Shown: positions 23,254-32,298 of the stretch, in pieces
How the letters are laid out: every line of letters begins with the position of its first letter
Position numbering within the stretch: position 1 is the stretch's first letter
Assembly: GCA_029959905.1 (NCBI GenBank)
Contig: JASCNZ010000008.1
Coordinates: 1-64,000 of the forward strand
DNA length: 64,000 nucleotides
Source: Microbacteriaceae bacterium PS02344
Lineage (GTDB): Bacteria; Actinomycetota; Actinomycetes; Actinomycetales; Microbacteriaceae
Direction of reading: 5' to 3'
Notes under the pieces: generated by a model
What the model saw: only the letters and a program-made list of their open reading frames with translations
Told to the model about the DNA's origin: nothing
Databases searched by the model: none
Made by a program: the position numbers and the translations under genes

Positions 23254-24366
23254 CTAATGTCCCATCGGGATCCACTCGGTCCACGTGGTGAGCTCGTCGA
23301 GGATCTCGGGCACCGGCGCCACGCCCAGCCCCGGCCCCTGCGGCACGTCGAGGTGGCCGTCGCGCATGACCCACGGCTCGGTGAGGTCGGTGCGGTAGAA
23401 CCGGTCGCTCGCCGACACGTCCCCCGGCAGCACGAAGCCCGGCAGAGCGGCGAGCGCGATGTTCGCGGCGCGGCCGAGGCCCGACTCGACCATGCCCCCG
23501 CACCACACGGGCACGCCGTGGGCCGCCGCGAGGTCGTGGATCCGCCGCGCCTCGAGGTAGCCGCCCACGCGGCCCGGCTTGATGTTGATGACGCTGGTGG
23601 CCCCGAGCGTCAGCGCCTGAGCCGCGGTCTGGGCCGAGGTGATGGATTCGTCGAGGCAGATCGGCGTGCGCAGCATCCGTGCCAGCTCCGCGTGCCCGAG
23701 GATGTCCTCCTCTTCCAGCGGCTGCTCGATGAGCAGCAGGTCGAAGGCGTCGAGCTGCGCGAGATGGCGGGCGTCGCGCAACGTGTACGCGGTGTTCGCG
23801 TCGACCTGCAGCCCCACGTCATCGCCGAACCGCTCGCGCACGGCCCGCACGACATCGATGTCCCACCCCGGTTCGATCTTCAGCTTGATGCGCACGTAGC
23901 CTTCGGCGAGGTAGCCGTCGACGGCGTCGAGCAGCCGCGGGATCTCGTCCATGATGCCGACCGACACACCGCACGGCACCTGCGTGCGCACGGCTCCGAG
24001 CTCACGGGCGAACGAACGCCCTTCGGCGCGCAGCTCGGCGTCGAGCACCGCCATCTCGACCGCGGCCTTCGCCATGCGGTGCCCCTTGAACGGCGCCAGC
24101 AGCTCGCCGACCATGTGGGCGCCGGCGAGGTCGACCTCGGCGAGCGCGGGCAGGATGTTGCGACGCAGCATGTCGACTGCGCCTTCGGTGTACTCGGCCG
24201 AGTACACCGGGTCCGGCAGGGTGACGCACTCCCCCCACCCCTCGGCCTCGTCGGTGACGGCGCGCACCAGCAGGATGTCCTTCGCGGTCTGCGTGCCGAA
24301 CGACGTGCGGAACGGCGACACCAGCGGCATCGCCACCCGGCGCAGTTCGATTCCCTCGAGCTTCAT
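23254..24366 (-). CDS. N-succinylamino acid racemase / o-succinylbenzoate synthase-type enolase
   Basis: A 370-residue enolase-superfamily enzyme with every catalytic position in place: K161 and K163 (IKLKIEPG), metal ligands D189 (QVDAN), E214 (LIEQPL) and D239 (CLDES), and K263 (NIKPGRVGG). Length and residue spacing match Amycolatopsis NSAR/OSBS almost exactly. Such enzymes racemise N-succinyl or N-acetyl amino acids, and some make o-succinylbenzoate for menaquinone. No other men genes are nearby; the neighbours are a GNAT transferase (4-bp overlap) and an M20 hydrolase, which favours the amino acid racemase role. Confidence 0.85.
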   Translation of the reverse strand: MKLEGIELRRVAMPLVSPFRTSFGTQTAKDILLVRAVTDEAEGWGECVTLPDPVYSAEYTEGAVDMLRRNILPALAEVDLAGAHMVGELLAPFKGHRMAKAAVEMAVLDAELRAEGRSFARELGAVRTQVPCGVSVGIMDEIPRLLDAVDGYLAEGYVRIKLKIEPGWDIDVVRAVRERFGDDVGLQVDANTAYTLRDARHLAQLDAFDLLLIEQPLEEEDILGHAELARMLRTPICLDESITSAQTAAQALTLGATSVINIKPGRVGGYLEARRIHDLAAAHGVPVWCGGMVESGLGRAANIALAALPGFVLPGDVSASDRFYRTDLTEPWVMRDGHLDVPQGPGLGVAPVPEILDELTTWTEWIPMGH

Positions 24367-25172
24367 GCACTCTCCTCGTGCGGGCGCACGAGGTAGCCCT
24401 CGGCGCGGTCGAACCCGACGACGGTGAATCCGGCGTCGAGCAGGGCGGTGAGCTTCTCGCGTACGTCGCGGCGCCAGCGTCGCGCCTCGGCGGGGTCGTC
24501 GCGGCGGATGCGGGTGATGTCCGACGGCACGGCGACCCGTTCGTCACCGGCGCGTGCCCCCAGCGGCGCGGGCGCGACCCCGGCCGCGCGGTCGACCACG
24601 CCCCCGTCGCGCAGCGACCAGCTCACCAGCAGCCGATCGGTCTCGTCGTCGCCGTTGACCCCGTCGGTCATGGCGCCGTAGAAGTTGGCCAGGTACTCCT
24701 GCGGTCGCGCCCCGAGCTTCACGATGTTGAAGTACGCGTTGCGGGCGACGAGCGGGTCGAAGGTCCACTCGATCACGTCGATGCCGCGCCCGAGCGCCCA
24801 CGCCCGCTGGTGCTGCTTCAGGGCGAAGCCGACCGAGCGCCCGATCGACTCGGGCGAGATGCCCGTGATGTGGCTGTGCAGCGCATGACGCTCGGGGTCG
24901 GCGTGGAACGCGATCGCGACGCCCACGAGCATCCCCTCCGCGAACGCGCCACCCACGTAGCTGCCGGCCTTGCTCAACGCCCGCAACAGCTCCGGCGGCA
25001 CCGCCGGGTTGTCGGCGGTGCGCTGCCAGATGCGCGACAGCAACGCGATAGCGTCCGCCTGCTCGGCCACGCCCGTCAGTTCCCGCACCTCGACGCCGGC
25101 GTGCAGGGCGGCGCGCTCGGCGTCGAGCAGCGCACGCGTGGCGACGGTGTCGTCGTGCATCAGCCGAGCCAT
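24363..25172 (-). CDS. GNAT-fold acyltransferase (COG3375-like), candidate D-amino acid N-succinyltransferase
   Basis: A 269-residue protein of the large GNAT-like family found next to menC-type racemases. Segments GSYVGGAFAEGMLVGVAIAFHAD, SHITGISPESIGRSVGFALKQHQRAWALGRG and VIEWTFDPLVARNAYFNIVKLGA fit the acyl-CoA-binding core of GNATs. In Geobacillus kaustophilus the gene at this position encodes succinyl-CoA:D-amino acid N-succinyltransferase (established for that operon; inferred here). ATG 25172 is chosen for GGAGGGG just upstream; an ATG at 25160 is possible. It overlaps M20 by 13 bp and the racemase by 4 bp. Confidence 0.78.
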   Translation of the reverse strand: MARLMHDDTVATRALLDAERAALHAGVEVRELTGVAEQADAIALLSRIWQRTADNPAVPPELLRALSKAGSYVGGAFAEGMLVGVAIAFHADPERHALHSHITGISPESIGRSVGFALKQHQRAWALGRGIDVIEWTFDPLVARNAYFNIVKLGARPQEYLANFYGAMTDGVNGDDETDRLLVSWSLRDGGVVDRAAGVAPAPLGARAGDERVAVPSDITRIRRDDPAEARRWRRDVREKLTALLDAGFTVVGFDRAEGYLVRPHEESA

Positions 25173-26302
25173 GACCCCTCCGATCCGATGAGCTCCGCGA
25201 CCAAGGCGGCCAGGAGCCGGGTGCGCGGCAGCAGCTCGGCCACCACGACGTGCTCGTCGTCGGCATGCGCGCCTCCGCCGACCGCGCCGAGTCCGTCGAG
25301 CGTCGGGATGCCCAGTGCGGCGGTGAAGTTGCCGTCGCTGCCGCCGCCCACCTCGACGGCCGTCACGGAGCCGAGACCCAGGCCGTCGGCCAGGCGCGCG
25401 GCGAGCGCGAGCAGATCGCTCGACATCGCGCGCTCCAGCGGCGGGCGGTTGATGCCGCCGCCGATCGTGAGGCGCGCCCCGTCGATCGGCGAGCGGTAGG
25501 CGCGCAGGGCGCCGTCGACCCGTTCGAGCTCGGCGGCCGACCACGAGCGCGCGTCGATGTGCAGGTGGGCGCGGGCGGGCACGGTGTTGCCCGTCGTGCC
25601 GGACGCCGCGGTGGTCGGGGTGACCGAGGTGCCCGTCTCGGCGTCGGCGAGGGCGAGGGCGGTGAGCACCAGCTCCGCGAGCGCCGCGGTGGCGTTCACG
25701 CCGCTCTCGGGCTCGAGCCCCGCGTGCGCCGCGCGCCCGTCGATCGCGATGTCGTACATCGCCGCACCCTTGCGCGCGGCCTTCAGCGCCCCGCCGTCGG
25801 CCGATGCCTCGAGCACGAGCACGGCGGCGGTGCCCTGCGCGGTGCTCTCGATCAGCTCCCGCGACCGCGCCGATCCGATCTCCTCGTCGCCGGTGACCAG
25901 CAGGGTCACGCCATCCCGGTCGTCGAGCGCCGCCAGCGCGTGGAACGCCATCGCGAGCCCGGCCTTCATGTCGAACGAGCCCGGGCCGCGCAGCATCCCG
26001 TCGTCGACCCCGAACGGCAGCCGCCCGAGGGTGCCGGTCGGCCACACGGTGTCGTGATGGGCGAGCAGCAGCACGCGGGTCTCGGGCCCGAAGTGCCAGC
26101 GCAGATGCGAGCATCCGTCGACGACGATGCGTTCGGGCTCGGCCCGCAGCAGGGCGCGACCGATCTCGGCGACGAGGTCGGCCGACCTCGCCACGGCCGC
26201 ATCGTCCGACGACGGCGACTCGCATTCCACGAGCCGTCGGATGGTGTCGACGAGCGCCGCCTCGGTGAGGCGGTCGGCGCTCGTCGCGGATGCCGTGCTC
26301 AT
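25160..26302 (-). CDS. M20 family metallohydrolase (peptidase/N-acyl amino acid deacylase)
   Basis: A 380-residue enzyme of the M20/carboxypeptidase G2 type. Metal-site residues are visible: H82 in HHDTV, D111 in GSFDMKAG, catalytic E140 and ligand E141 in GDEEIGS, and a C-terminal His in GGGAHADDEHV. The dimerisation-domain strand HLHIDARSW is present. With a GNAT acyltransferase and NSAR directly downstream it is the natural candidate for the stereospecific N-succinyl-L-amino acid hydrolase of the D-to-L pathway; a plain peptidase role is the alternative. ATG 26302 overlaps the preceding stop by 4 bp. Confidence 0.85.
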   Translation of the reverse strand: MSTASATSADRLTEAALVDTIRRLVECESPSSDDAAVARSADLVAEIGRALLRAEPERIVVDGCSHLRWHFGPETRVLLLAHHDTVWPTGTLGRLPFGVDDGMLRGPGSFDMKAGLAMAFHALAALDDRDGVTLLVTGDEEIGSARSRELIESTAQGTAAVLVLEASADGGALKAARKGAAMYDIAIDGRAAHAGLEPESGVNATAALAELVLTALALADAETGTSVTPTTAASGTTGNTVPARAHLHIDARSWSAAELERVDGALRAYRSPIDGARLTIGGGINRPPLERAMSSDLLALAARLADGLGLGSVTAVEVGGGSDGNFTAALGIPTLDGLGAVGGGAHADDEHVVVAELLPRTRLLAALVAELIGSEGSWLG

Positions 26303-29300
26303 GCGCCGCTCGACACCGTCGGGGCGGGATTCGACAGCACGGGTGCGTCGCTCGACACCTTCGGGGTGGCGCGGGCGCCGAAGTGGATGTACTCCTCGCC
26401 GGTGGGCAGCGTGTAGAACGTCGCCGTCATCCAGGTCTGCGTGCCCGGGGCGCGCAGCGCGAACACGCCGGGGCTGTAGGGCACGAGGGCGTACTCGTCG
26501 ACCGGGTTCGGCTCGACTTCGGCGAGCGGCCCGAGCACGGTGGTGCGCAGCACGGGGCCGTCGTCGCCGACGTACACCTCGGATCGCACGGATGCCCGCT
26601 CGTAGGTGCCGATGAAGGGCGTGATGTCGACGTCGACCGGCGGTGACGGCGGCTGCACCGATTCCTGCATGCGCACGTCGGACAGCTCGGCGAAGATCTC
26701 GCGGTAGAGGTCTTCGTACAGGTCGCGGGTGTGCCCGCCGTTGGTGAGCAGCGTCACCGCGACACCCGATCCGGCATGCACCCGCAGGAACGCCGCCTGT
26801 CCGAACGTGTTGCCGTCGTGACCGTACAACCGCTCGCCGTTCCAGTCGAAGCGGATCCAGCCCAGGCCCCACGAGTCGCCGAGCACGTGCTTGTCCGGCA
26901 CCTCGGCCTGGAAGGCCTGCATGTCGTCGACCGTGGCCTCGTCGAGCAGCCGGGTGCCGTCGGCGGTCACCCCGCCGGCGAGATGCAGCCGGGCGAAGGC
27001 GAGCACGTCGGCGGCCCGCGCCGTGATGAGACCGGCCGGGCCCATCGACCGCTGCAGCTGCCACACCGGAGTCACGACCGTCTCCTCGCCGGTGTCGACG
27101 TGCCCCACGGCCGCCGAGAACAGGATCGCCTCCTCGGGCAGCGTGACCGTGTGCGTGAGACCGAGCGGCGTGAAGAGCAGTTCGCGCATCGCGGTGTCCC
27201 ACACCTGCCCGGTCACCTGCTCGATGATGCGCCCGAGCAGCACGAAGCCCGAGTTGCAGTACGACCAGGTCGCGCCGAGGGGGTGGTTCTGGCCGACCTC
27301 GGGGAACAGCGCCACGTACTTCTCGAGGCAGTCGTCGCCCCGGCCCGTGTCGGTGAACACGTCGCCGTCGATGCCGCTCGTGTGGGTGAGCAGGTGCCGC
27401 ACGGTGACGCCGTCGGTGAGCTCGTCGTTCACCAGCTGCAGATCGGGGAGGATCTGCTTCACCGGGGTGTCGAGCGTGAAGCGCCCCTGCTCGACGAGCC
27501 GCAGGATGACCGTCGCCGTCCAGACCTTCGAGATCGAGCCGATCTGGAACACCGAGTCGGGCAGCGCCTCGGCCGATCGCTCGGGCAGGCTGCGGTTGAG
27601 CGTGCCCGTGGCGAGGGTGACGACGTCGTCGCGTCCGTCGGGGTCGTAGCGCAGGATGCCGAGCTGCGCGCCGGGCACACCGTGCAGCCTCGCCAGCTCG
27701 TCGAGCCGGTGCTGCCAGTGCGCCGCGTCGATCGCGGCGGGGCGCGCGCCCTTCGCGCTCCCGGCGAAGCGCTCCACCCACTCGACCACACGGCGGGCGT
27801 AGTCGACGCGGTGGCTGGGACGCCCGAGCAGCGGGAACACGTGGCTGCCGTCGGGGTAGAGCACGAGCTCGGTGGGCACCCCGCGCTCGCGCAGCGCGTA
27901 GTGCCACTGCTGCGCCTGGTGCACCGGGCAGCGCAGGTCCTTCTCTCCGTGCAGCACCAGCGTGGGCGTGGTCACGTTCTCGACCGCCGAGTACGGGGAC
28001 ATCGCGGCCAGGCGTTCACGGCCCGCCGACTCCCACGGCATGATCCCGATCTCGAACAGGTTGAGCAGGTGCGCGTCGTCGCTCGTGCCGCCCATGCTGA
28101 CCATGTCGGCCACGATGCCGCCGGCGACCGCCGCGGCGAAGCGGTCATCGTGCCCCGTGAGATAAGCGGTCATGTAGCCGCCGTAGCTGTACCCGGTCAC
28201 CGCGAGACGCGCCGGATCGGTGATCCCCTCGGCCACGAGCTGATCGACCGGCTCGAGGAAGTCCTTCGCGTCGGCCACGCCCCACGCCCCGTTGACGCCC
28301 CGCCAGAACTCCTCACCGTAGCCGTCGCTGCCGCGGGGGTTGATCATCACGATCGTCCACCCGTGCGCCGCGAGCTCCTGATGGAAGACGTGCATCTCGT
28401 CGACCGCGCCGTTCCAGGCGTTGTGCGGGCCGCCGTGCACGTCGACGAGCAGCGGGGTGGGTCCATCGACCGCGGGGTCGCGCACGATCCAGGCCTGCAC
28501 GGTGGTGCCGTCGCTGATCGTGAACTCGCGGCTCTCGCGCACGTACAGCTCGGCATCGTGCGGGGCGCTGCCGTGCGCGGTGAGGACGGATGCCGAACCC
28601 GCCGCCAGGTCGATCAGCACGATCTCGCCGAACGAGGTGGGGGTCGACAGGGCGATCGCGGCGCGGTCGCCGACGACCGAGAGTCCGCTCACCACCTCGT
28701 CGGTGCCGCCGTGCACGAGGCGCGGCTCTCCGCCGGCCAGGAGCACCCCGTAGAGATGGGTCGCCCCGCGGTCGCGGATCGCGAAGAGCACCTCACCGCT
28801 CGCGGTGACCTGCGGCAGCGCGCCGGGATAGGCGGGGGCCCCGGGCATGACATTGCGGTCGAGCGCACCCGCGAGATCGACGACGTCACCCGAGGCGAGG
28901 TCGACCCGGAAGAGCCCCGCGTGGCCGTCGGGGTCGCCGGTCCACCCGATCACGATCAGCTGCGATCCGTCGGGCGCGAACGAGACCGTGCCGGCGAAAC
29001 CCTCCGTGAAGGCGAGCACGCGCGGGCGGGCGGCGGGGTCGTGCGGGTCGACCGCGTGCACCGCCGAACGGAACGCGAGGTCGTCCGATCCCACCGGCCG
29101 CGCGACGTAGGCGAGGGAGTTCCCATCGGGCGACCACGCGGGGCTGTCCACGCCCGCGACGCCGTCCGTGAGCCGCCGCACCTCGCCGCCGGCGAGGTCG
29201 AGCACGTGCAGCTGCGCCTGCACGCCGCGCGTGAACCAGGCCCCGTCGACGAGGTAGTCGATCGCCTCGGTGGCGATCGGTCCGTGCTCGCGCTGACGCT

Positions 29301-29694
29301 CGGCATCCACGCCCCGGGCGACCGGTGGCGCGACCGACGCCGTGAACGCGATCCGCGCTCCGTCCGGGCTCCACACCGGAGTCCCCGCGCCGAGCGGCAG
29401 GTCGGTACGACGCTGGGCCTCGCCCCCGGCGACCGGCAGGGTCCAGATCTGCCCGTCCCGCAGGAACGCAACCTGGGTTCCGTCGGGCGAGAACGCCGGG
29501 CTGGAGTCGGTGGTACCCCGGGTCAGGCGCCGCGCGCCGTCGTCGTCGGCGATCCACAGCGACCGGGTGGCCTCATCGGCGTCGACGTCGACGCCGGACA
29601 GCACGTACACCGTGCGGTCGCCGGAGGGGGAGAGGGCGGGCTGGCTCGGAACGGTCAGCGCCAAGACGTCGTCGATGGTCATTCTGCGGGTCAC
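26299..29694 (-). CDS. S9 prolyl oligopeptidase fused to SxxK serine hydrolase
   Basis: An 1131-residue fusion without signal peptide, so cytoplasmic. Residues 1-400 are a beta-propeller with repeated SPDG motifs (ALSPSG, AFSPDG, VWSPDG, AWSPDG). Residues 405-645 are an S9 alpha/beta-hydrolase with GYSYGG (Ser503), HGEKD (Asp586) and DGSH (His618). Residues 655-1131 are a beta-lactamase/D-aminopeptidase-type domain with S720-x-x-K723 (SISK), Y812-C-N and HDG near 959, plus a C-terminal lipocalin-like extension. GTG 29694 has AAGGAG six bases upstream. The two active sites could act in sequence on imported peptides, the second possibly on D-residues. It overlaps M20 by 4 bp. Confidence 0.85.
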   Translation of the reverse strand: MTRRMTIDDVLALTVPSQPALSPSGDRTVYVLSGVDVDADEATRSLWIADDDGARRLTRGTTDSSPAFSPDGTQVAFLRDGQIWTLPVAGGEAQRRTDLPLGAGTPVWSPDGARIAFTASVAPPVARGVDAERQREHGPIATEAIDYLVDGAWFTRGVQAQLHVLDLAGGEVRRLTDGVAGVDSPAWSPDGNSLAYVARPVGSDDLAFRSAVHAVDPHDPAARPRVLAFTEGFAGTVSFAPDGSQLIVIGWTGDPDGHAGLFRVDLASGDVVDLAGALDRNVMPGAPAYPGALPQVTASGEVLFAIRDRGATHLYGVLLAGGEPRLVHGGTDEVVSGLSVVGDRAAIALSTPTSFGEIVLIDLAAGSASVLTAHGSAPHDAELYVRESREFTISDGTTVQAWIVRDPAVDGPTPLLVDVHGGPHNAWNGAVDEMHVFHQELAAHGWTIVMINPRGSDGYGEEFWRGVNGAWGVADAKDFLEPVDQLVAEGITDPARLAVTGYSYGGYMTAYLTGHDDRFAAAVAGGIVADMVSMGGTSDDAHLLNLFEIGIMPWESAGRERLAAMSPYSAVENVTTPTLVLHGEKDLRCPVHQAQQWHYALRERGVPTELVLYPDGSHVFPLLGRPSHRVDYARRVVEWVERFAGSAKGARPAAIDAAHWQHRLDELARLHGVPGAQLGILRYDPDGRDDVVTLATGTLNRSLPERSAEALPDSVFQIGSISKVWTATVILRLVEQGRFTLDTPVKQILPDLQLVNDELTDGVTVRHLLTHTSGIDGDVFTDTGRGDDCLEKYVALFPEVGQNHPLGATWSYCNSGFVLLGRIIEQVTGQVWDTAMRELLFTPLGLTHTVTLPEEAILFSAAVGHVDTGEETVVTPVWQLQRSMGPAGLITARAADVLAFARLHLAGGVTADGTRLLDEATVDDMQAFQAEVPDKHVLGDSWGLGWIRFDWNGERLYGHDGNTFGQAAFLRVHAGSGVAVTLLTNGGHTRDLYEDLYREIFAELSDVRMQESVQPPSPPVDVDITPFIGTYERASVRSEVYVGDDGPVLRTTVLGPLAEVEPNPVDEYALVPYSPGVFALRAPGTQTWMTATFYTLPTGEEYIHFGARATPKVSSDAPVLSNPAPTVSSGA

Positions 29695-29710
29695 GGCGTG
29701 CTCCTTCGAT

Positions 29711-30475
29711 TCAGACGCGGCGCGCGTCGGGCGTGTAGTGGATGGGTCGCGGGATCGCCGCGAGCAGCTCGCGGGTGTAGTCGGCCTGCGGCTGGTCGAG
29801 CACCGCGAGGGTGTCGCCGTGCTCGACGACCTGCCCGTCGCGCATCACCACGATCTGCGAGGCGACGTACCGGACGACCGCGAGGTTGTGCGAGATGAAG
29901 AGCATCGAGAACCCCAGCTCGGTCTGCAGCTCGCGCAGCAGGTTGAGGATCGCCCCCTGGATGAGCACGTCGAGCGCCGAGGTGATCTCGTCGGCGATGA
30001 GCACCTGCGGGCGCCCGGCCAGCGCGCGTGCGATCGCGATGCGCTGCCGCTGCCCGCCCGAGAAGCGCGCGGGGCGGTGATCGGCCTGGCGGGGGTCGAG
30101 GTGCACGAGTTCGAGCAGGCGCCCGACCTCCGTCGTACGCTCCCGCCGTGTCCTCGACGCGGGCATCATCTCGGCGATGCTGGCGCCCACCGACATCCGC
30201 GGGTCGAGCGACGAATACGGGTCCTGGAAGACCATTTGCAGCGGACGCGGACCGCGGCTCGGAATCGGCGCGCCGTCGAGCAGGATGCGCCCGCCGCTGA
30301 GCGGTACGAGCCCGACCGCCGCGCGGCCGAGGGTCGACTTGCCCGACCCCGACTCGCCGACCACGCCGGTGACTCCGCCCTCGGGCACCACCAGCGACAC
30401 CCGGTCGACCGCGGTCACGGCGGCACGGCGCAGCCCGTAGCGGATGGTCACGTCGTCGAAGCGGAGCTCGCTCAT
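29711..30475 (-). CDS. dppF: oligopeptide ABC transporter ATP-binding protein (DppF/OppF type)
   Basis: A 254-residue ATPase: Walker A GESGSGKST near residues 38-46, Q-loop MVFQDPYSSLDPRM, signature FSGGQRQRIAIARAL, Walker B VLIADEITSALD (Ile replaces the usual Pro after Glu, a mild variant) and H-loop LFISHNLAVV. It ends with the peptide-importer tail DYTRELLAAIPRPIHY, rather shorter than the 320 residues of DppF with its C-terminal Fe-S-type extension. It overlaps the DppC-DppD fusion by 4 bp and is followed after 16 bp by the S9 fusion gene. Confidence 0.88.
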   Translation of the reverse strand: MSELRFDDVTIRYGLRRAAVTAVDRVSLVVPEGGVTGVVGESGSGKSTLGRAAVGLVPLSGGRILLDGAPIPSRGPRPLQMVFQDPYSSLDPRMSVGASIAEMMPASRTRRERTTEVGRLLELVHLDPRQADHRPARFSGGQRQRIAIARALAGRPQVLIADEITSALDVLIQGAILNLLRELQTELGFSMLFISHNLAVVRYVASQIVVMRDGQVVEHGDTLAVLDQPQADYTRELLAAIPRPIHYTPDARRV

Positions 30476-32298
30476 CGGCTGCGCACCTCCTGGGCGTCGG
30501 GGAACGTGTCTGGCACGGCATCCGTCGCCTCCTCCGGCTGCGTCGCCGGTTCGGCATCCGTTCCGGTGAGCGAGGCGAGCGTCGCGAGCGGCCGATCGAG
30601 GTCGGTGCCCATGTGGGGCACCGCGGCGAGCAGCGCGCGGGTGTACGGATGCTGCGCCGACGAGAGGTCGGTCGCATCGAGCTCTTCGACGATCTCGCCG
30701 GAGCGCATCACGAGCACCCGGTCGCAGAGTTCGGCGACGACCGAGATGTCGTGGCTGATGAAGAGGATGGCGGCGCCGTCGTCGTCGCGGATCGCGCGCA
30801 GGAGGTCGAGCACCTGCGCCTGCACGGTGACGTCGAGGGCCGTCGTCGGCTCGTCGGCGATGATGAGCCGCGGCGACACCATGAGGCCCATCCCGATCAT
30901 CGCGCGCTGACGCATGCCGCCGGAGAACTCGTACGGATACTGGCGCGCGCGGCGCGCGGGCGCGGTGATGCGCACGGCGGCGAGCCGGTCGACCGCTCGG
31001 CGCAGTGCGTCGCGACGTCGCATCCCGGCGTGCTCCACCGCGACCTCGGCCAGCTGGTCGCCCATGCGCATCGTCGGGTTGAACGACGACATCGGGTCCT
31101 GGAAGACCATCGCCATCGAGGTGCCGAGCATCCGACGCATCCGCGGCCCGGTGGGCGCCTGCAGGTCCTCGCCGAGGAAGCGCAGGGTTCCCGCCTGCAC
31201 TCGCGCGGGCTCCGACACGAGCTTGGCGACCGCGAGCGCCGTCATCGACTTGCCCGATCCGGACTCGCCGACGATGCCGACGATCTCGCCCGCCGCGACC
31301 GCGAAGCTCACACCGCGCACCGCGTGCACGTCGCCCGCCGCGGTGGGGATGTCGACGCGCAGATCCTCGACCTCGAGCACCGCATCGGCGCCGGCATCCG
31401 ACGTCGAGGGCGCCGGGGCCGGCGCAGCCGGCAGCCGACGGCCGCGCCGCACGCGCCGGGCTCCGGTGAGCGTGACGTCGTCGATCCCGAGGCTGCGGGC
31501 CGCCGCTTCTCCCGTGAGGTTGAACGCCAAACCCGCGATGACGACCGCGAGGCCGGGGGCGAGCGCGGCGAGCGGGTTGCTGTAGATGCCCCGCAGTCCG
31601 TCCATCATCAGGCGGCCCCAGTCGTACTCGGGCGGCTGCACGCCCAGCCCGATGAACGAGAGTCCGGCGAAGGCGAGCAGCGCGCCGCCCGCGCCCACCG
31701 TCGCGTTGACGATCAGCGGTTCGGCGATGTTCGGCAGCACGTGGCGGAAGAGCACCCGCACCCGGCCGATGCCGCCGACCCGCGCCGCGGCGATGAAGTC
31801 GCGCGCCTCGATGCCGGCGATGAGGTTCTGGCACAGGCGGGCGAACGACGGCGCCCCGGCGAGACCGATCGCGAAGACCGCCGCCGTCGCGGTGCTGCCG
31901 AAGATCGCCGCGAAGAACAGGGCGAGCAGCAGCCCGGGGAAGGCGACCGCGATGCCGGTGAACCAGGTGACGACCCGCCCGAGCACGCGCCCCAGCAGCA
32001 GCGGGGCGACGCCGAGGATGATTCCCGCGCCCACCGCCACCGCCGTCGCCGACAGGGCGAGCACCACCGAGAGGCGGGTGGCGACGAGGGTGCGCAGCAG
32101 CAGGTCGCGGCCGAGGTTGTCGGTTCCGACCCAGTGCTCGGCCGACGGGCCCGCGAGCAGGTCGCCGGTGTCGGTGACGTCGGCCTGGGCTCCCCAGAGC
32201 AACGGTGCGACGACCGCGGTGACGAACACGAGGGCGAGCAACGCGAGCGCGGTCGCGCCGAGCGGGGTGCGCGCCATACGGGTGAGTGTGCGCATCAT
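30472..32298 (-). CDS. dppCD: oligopeptide ABC transporter permease-ATPase fusion (DppC::DppD)
   Basis: A 608-residue fusion. Residues 1-270 form a DppC permease: first span LGATALALLALVFVTAVVAPLL, then WVGTDNLGRDLLLRTLVATRLS and the EAA loop DFIAAARVGGIGRVRVLFRHVLPNI. An Ala/Pro linker (285-305) joins a DppD ATPase with Walker A GESGSGKS at 344-351, signature FSGGMRQR at 458-465, Walker B LIIADEP at 478-484 and the SAQHPYTRALLAAVPHM tail. A further 45 residues of Ala/Glu/Thr-rich tail follow. Permease-ATPase fusions occur in actinobacterial peptide importers. Coupled by 4-bp overlaps on both sides. Confidence 0.9.
   Translation of the reverse strand: MMRTLTRMARTPLGATALALLALVFVTAVVAPLLWGAQADVTDTGDLLAGPSAEHWVGTDNLGRDLLLRTLVATRLSVVLALSATAVAVGAGIILGVAPLLLGRVLGRVVTWFTGIAVAFPGLLLALFFAAIFGSTATAAVFAIGLAGAPSFARLCQNLIAGIEARDFIAAARVGGIGRVRVLFRHVLPNIAEPLIVNATVGAGGALLAFAGLSFIGLGVQPPEYDWGRLMMDGLRGIYSNPLAALAPGLAVVIAGLAFNLTGEAAARSLGIDDVTLTGARRVRRGRRLPAAPAPAPSTSDAGADAVLEVEDLRVDIPTAAGDVHAVRGVSFAVAAGEIVGIVGESGSGKSMTALAVAKLVSEPARVQAGTLRFLGEDLQAPTGPRMRRMLGTSMAMVFQDPMSSFNPTMRMGDQLAEVAVEHAGMRRRDALRRAVDRLAAVRITAPARRARQYPYEFSGGMRQRAMIGMGLMVSPRLIIADEPTTALDVTVQAQVLDLLRAIRDDDGAAILFISHDISVVAELCDRVLVMRSGEIVEELDATDLSSAQHPYTRALLAAVPHMGTDLDRPLATLASLTGTDAEPATQPEEATDAVPDTFPDAQEVRSR

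Noticed and set aside
23254-24366. menC for menaquinone synthesis
   Set aside because: The fold allows it, but no other men genes are present and the overlapping partners fit N-succinylamino acid racemisation better.
26731-29898. 1055-codon open frame on the + strand opposite the S9 fusion gene
   Set aside because: Shadow frame caused by high GC. It is His/Arg/Val-rich low complexity without any domain, while the minus strand encodes a two-domain enzyme with intact active sites.
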